A stretch of DNA of 15,654 nt, taken from NCBI GenBank assembly GCA_003660635.1, contig QMUP01000005.1, forward strand, positions 1-15,654, written 5' to 3'. Below, one piece after another: positions 15,210-15,654 of this stretch (position 1 is its first letter; each line of letters starts with the position of its first letter). A model generated the notes under the pieces. The model saw only the letters and a program-made list of their open reading frames with translations, was not told the DNA's origin and searched no databases. This DNA is from Candidatus Wolframiiraptor sp. (GTDB lineage Archaea > Thermoproteota > Nitrososphaeria_A > Caldarchaeales > Wolframiiraptoraceae). The translations under genes and the position numbers were made by a program.

Positions 15210-15654
15210 CTAGAGAGCTCCCGAAATGAACGCTATCAAGGCTATTAACATCCATAATAGGGTTTGCTTCTTCACCCTCAGAGAGTTTTCTCTAGTAGGC
15301 GACCGTATTATGCTAAGAGAGCAGTAGATGAATCCCACATCAGCTATCAAGACTATTGGAAGATAAATCCACCCCACTAGTTCCAGTAGATAGGGAAGCG
15401 GGCTTAAAGAGACAGCGGCAACGTAGAGAGCTGCCCCGAGTTTTGCGGCGAAGTCCTCGCCCATGATCCTAGCAACCGACCTCACCCCTCGAACAGCATC
15501 GCCCTCGACGTCGGAGATCCCCTTTATCACCTCTCTCCCGAGGTTAGAGAGATAGACAGGTAAGATGAATGTGATAAGTCTCGGTGAGATATACCCATCT
15601 GAGAGCACGGCGCCGTAGATGAATGGAGCCACGACGACTACGCTGACGATCATG
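15210..15654 (-). CDS. UbiA-type prenyltransferase, probable digeranylgeranylglyceryl phosphate synthase (C-terminal half)
   Basis: The gene enters from the right edge, so only about the last 148 residues are present; the Met at 15651-15653 is internal, not a start. The visible part has four to five membrane helices and NLGREVIKGISDVEGDAVRG, the second aspartate-rich motif of the UbiA family (Asp48 and Asp52 of the visible part). GREVxKGIxDxEGD is the form typical of the archaeal enzyme that adds the second geranylgeranyl chain to geranylgeranylglyceryl phosphate, a core step in ether-lipid synthesis at the membrane. Other archaeal UbiA relatives with quinone or chlorophyll-like substrates share part of this motif, so the substrate is likely but not proven. 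The DegT gene follows 42 nt downstream and may be co-transcribed. Confidence 0.83.
   Translation of the reverse strand, partial: MIVSVVVVAPFIYGAVLSDGYISPRLITFILPVYLSNLGREVIKGISDVEGDAVRGVRSVARIMGEDFAAKLGAALYVAAVSLSPLPYLLELVGWIYLPIVLIADVGFIYCSLSIIRSPTRENSLRVKKQTLLWMLIALIAFISGAL

Overview
This window looks like an ordinary stretch of archaeal chromosome. The evidence is a UbiA-family prenyltransferase of the archaeal ether-lipid type at the right edge, a class II tRNA-Leu gene without an encoded CCA, an archaeal-type TmcA (tRNA-Met acetyltransferase), TATA boxes about 25-35 nt upstream of many starts, and a mix of probably leaderless genes and genes with GGTG-type ribosome binding sites. AGG/AGA arginine codons and moderate GC would suit a thermophilic Thermoproteota/TACK lineage. 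That placement is inference; no 16S or other decisive marker is present.

Layout, left to right. (1) 1-1233, minus: the 5' part of a DUF47/PhoU-like regulator behind a PiT-family phosphate permease, a classic phosphate-uptake pair. (2) 1400-3694, minus: TmcA. (3) 3853-7611, plus: a PspC-domain membrane protein, a threonine-rich membrane-anchored surface protein with a cysteine-containing beta domain, an APC-superfamily permease behind a strong TATA box, and a calcineurin-like phosphoesterase closely linked to the permease. (4) 7618-9340, minus: an acetamidase/formamidase followed by a nucleotidyltransferase-fold protein. (5) 9490-10857, plus: a class III PLP aminotransferase of the glutamate-1-semialdehyde aminomutase type, divergent from the acetamidase; a 20-bp inverted repeat lies in the shared promoter region. 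(6) 10854-13252, minus: a small two-helix membrane protein, an MthK-like potassium channel with an RCK domain, and an iron-sulfur flavoprotein with an extra helical C-terminal region. (7) 13253-13860: about 600 bp without a convincing intact gene, holding what looks like decayed coding sequence that runs into the tRNA-Leu 3' end. (8) 13861-15654, minus: tRNA-Leu(GAG), a DegT/DnrJ/EryC1 sugar aminotransferase, and the C-terminal half of a UbiA-type prenyltransferase (probable geranylgeranylglyceryl phosphate geranylgeranyltransferase).

Most genes are housekeeping or transport functions (phosphate, amino acid and potassium transport, tRNA modification, lipid synthesis). I found no CRISPR array, insertion sequence, rRNA or defence island. 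The most unusual points are the candidate operator in the 9341-9489 divergent promoter, the frame-broken relic next to the tRNA, a coding-looking tail out of frame behind the potassium-channel stop, and the extended iron-sulfur flavoprotein. I see no clear new multi-gene system.
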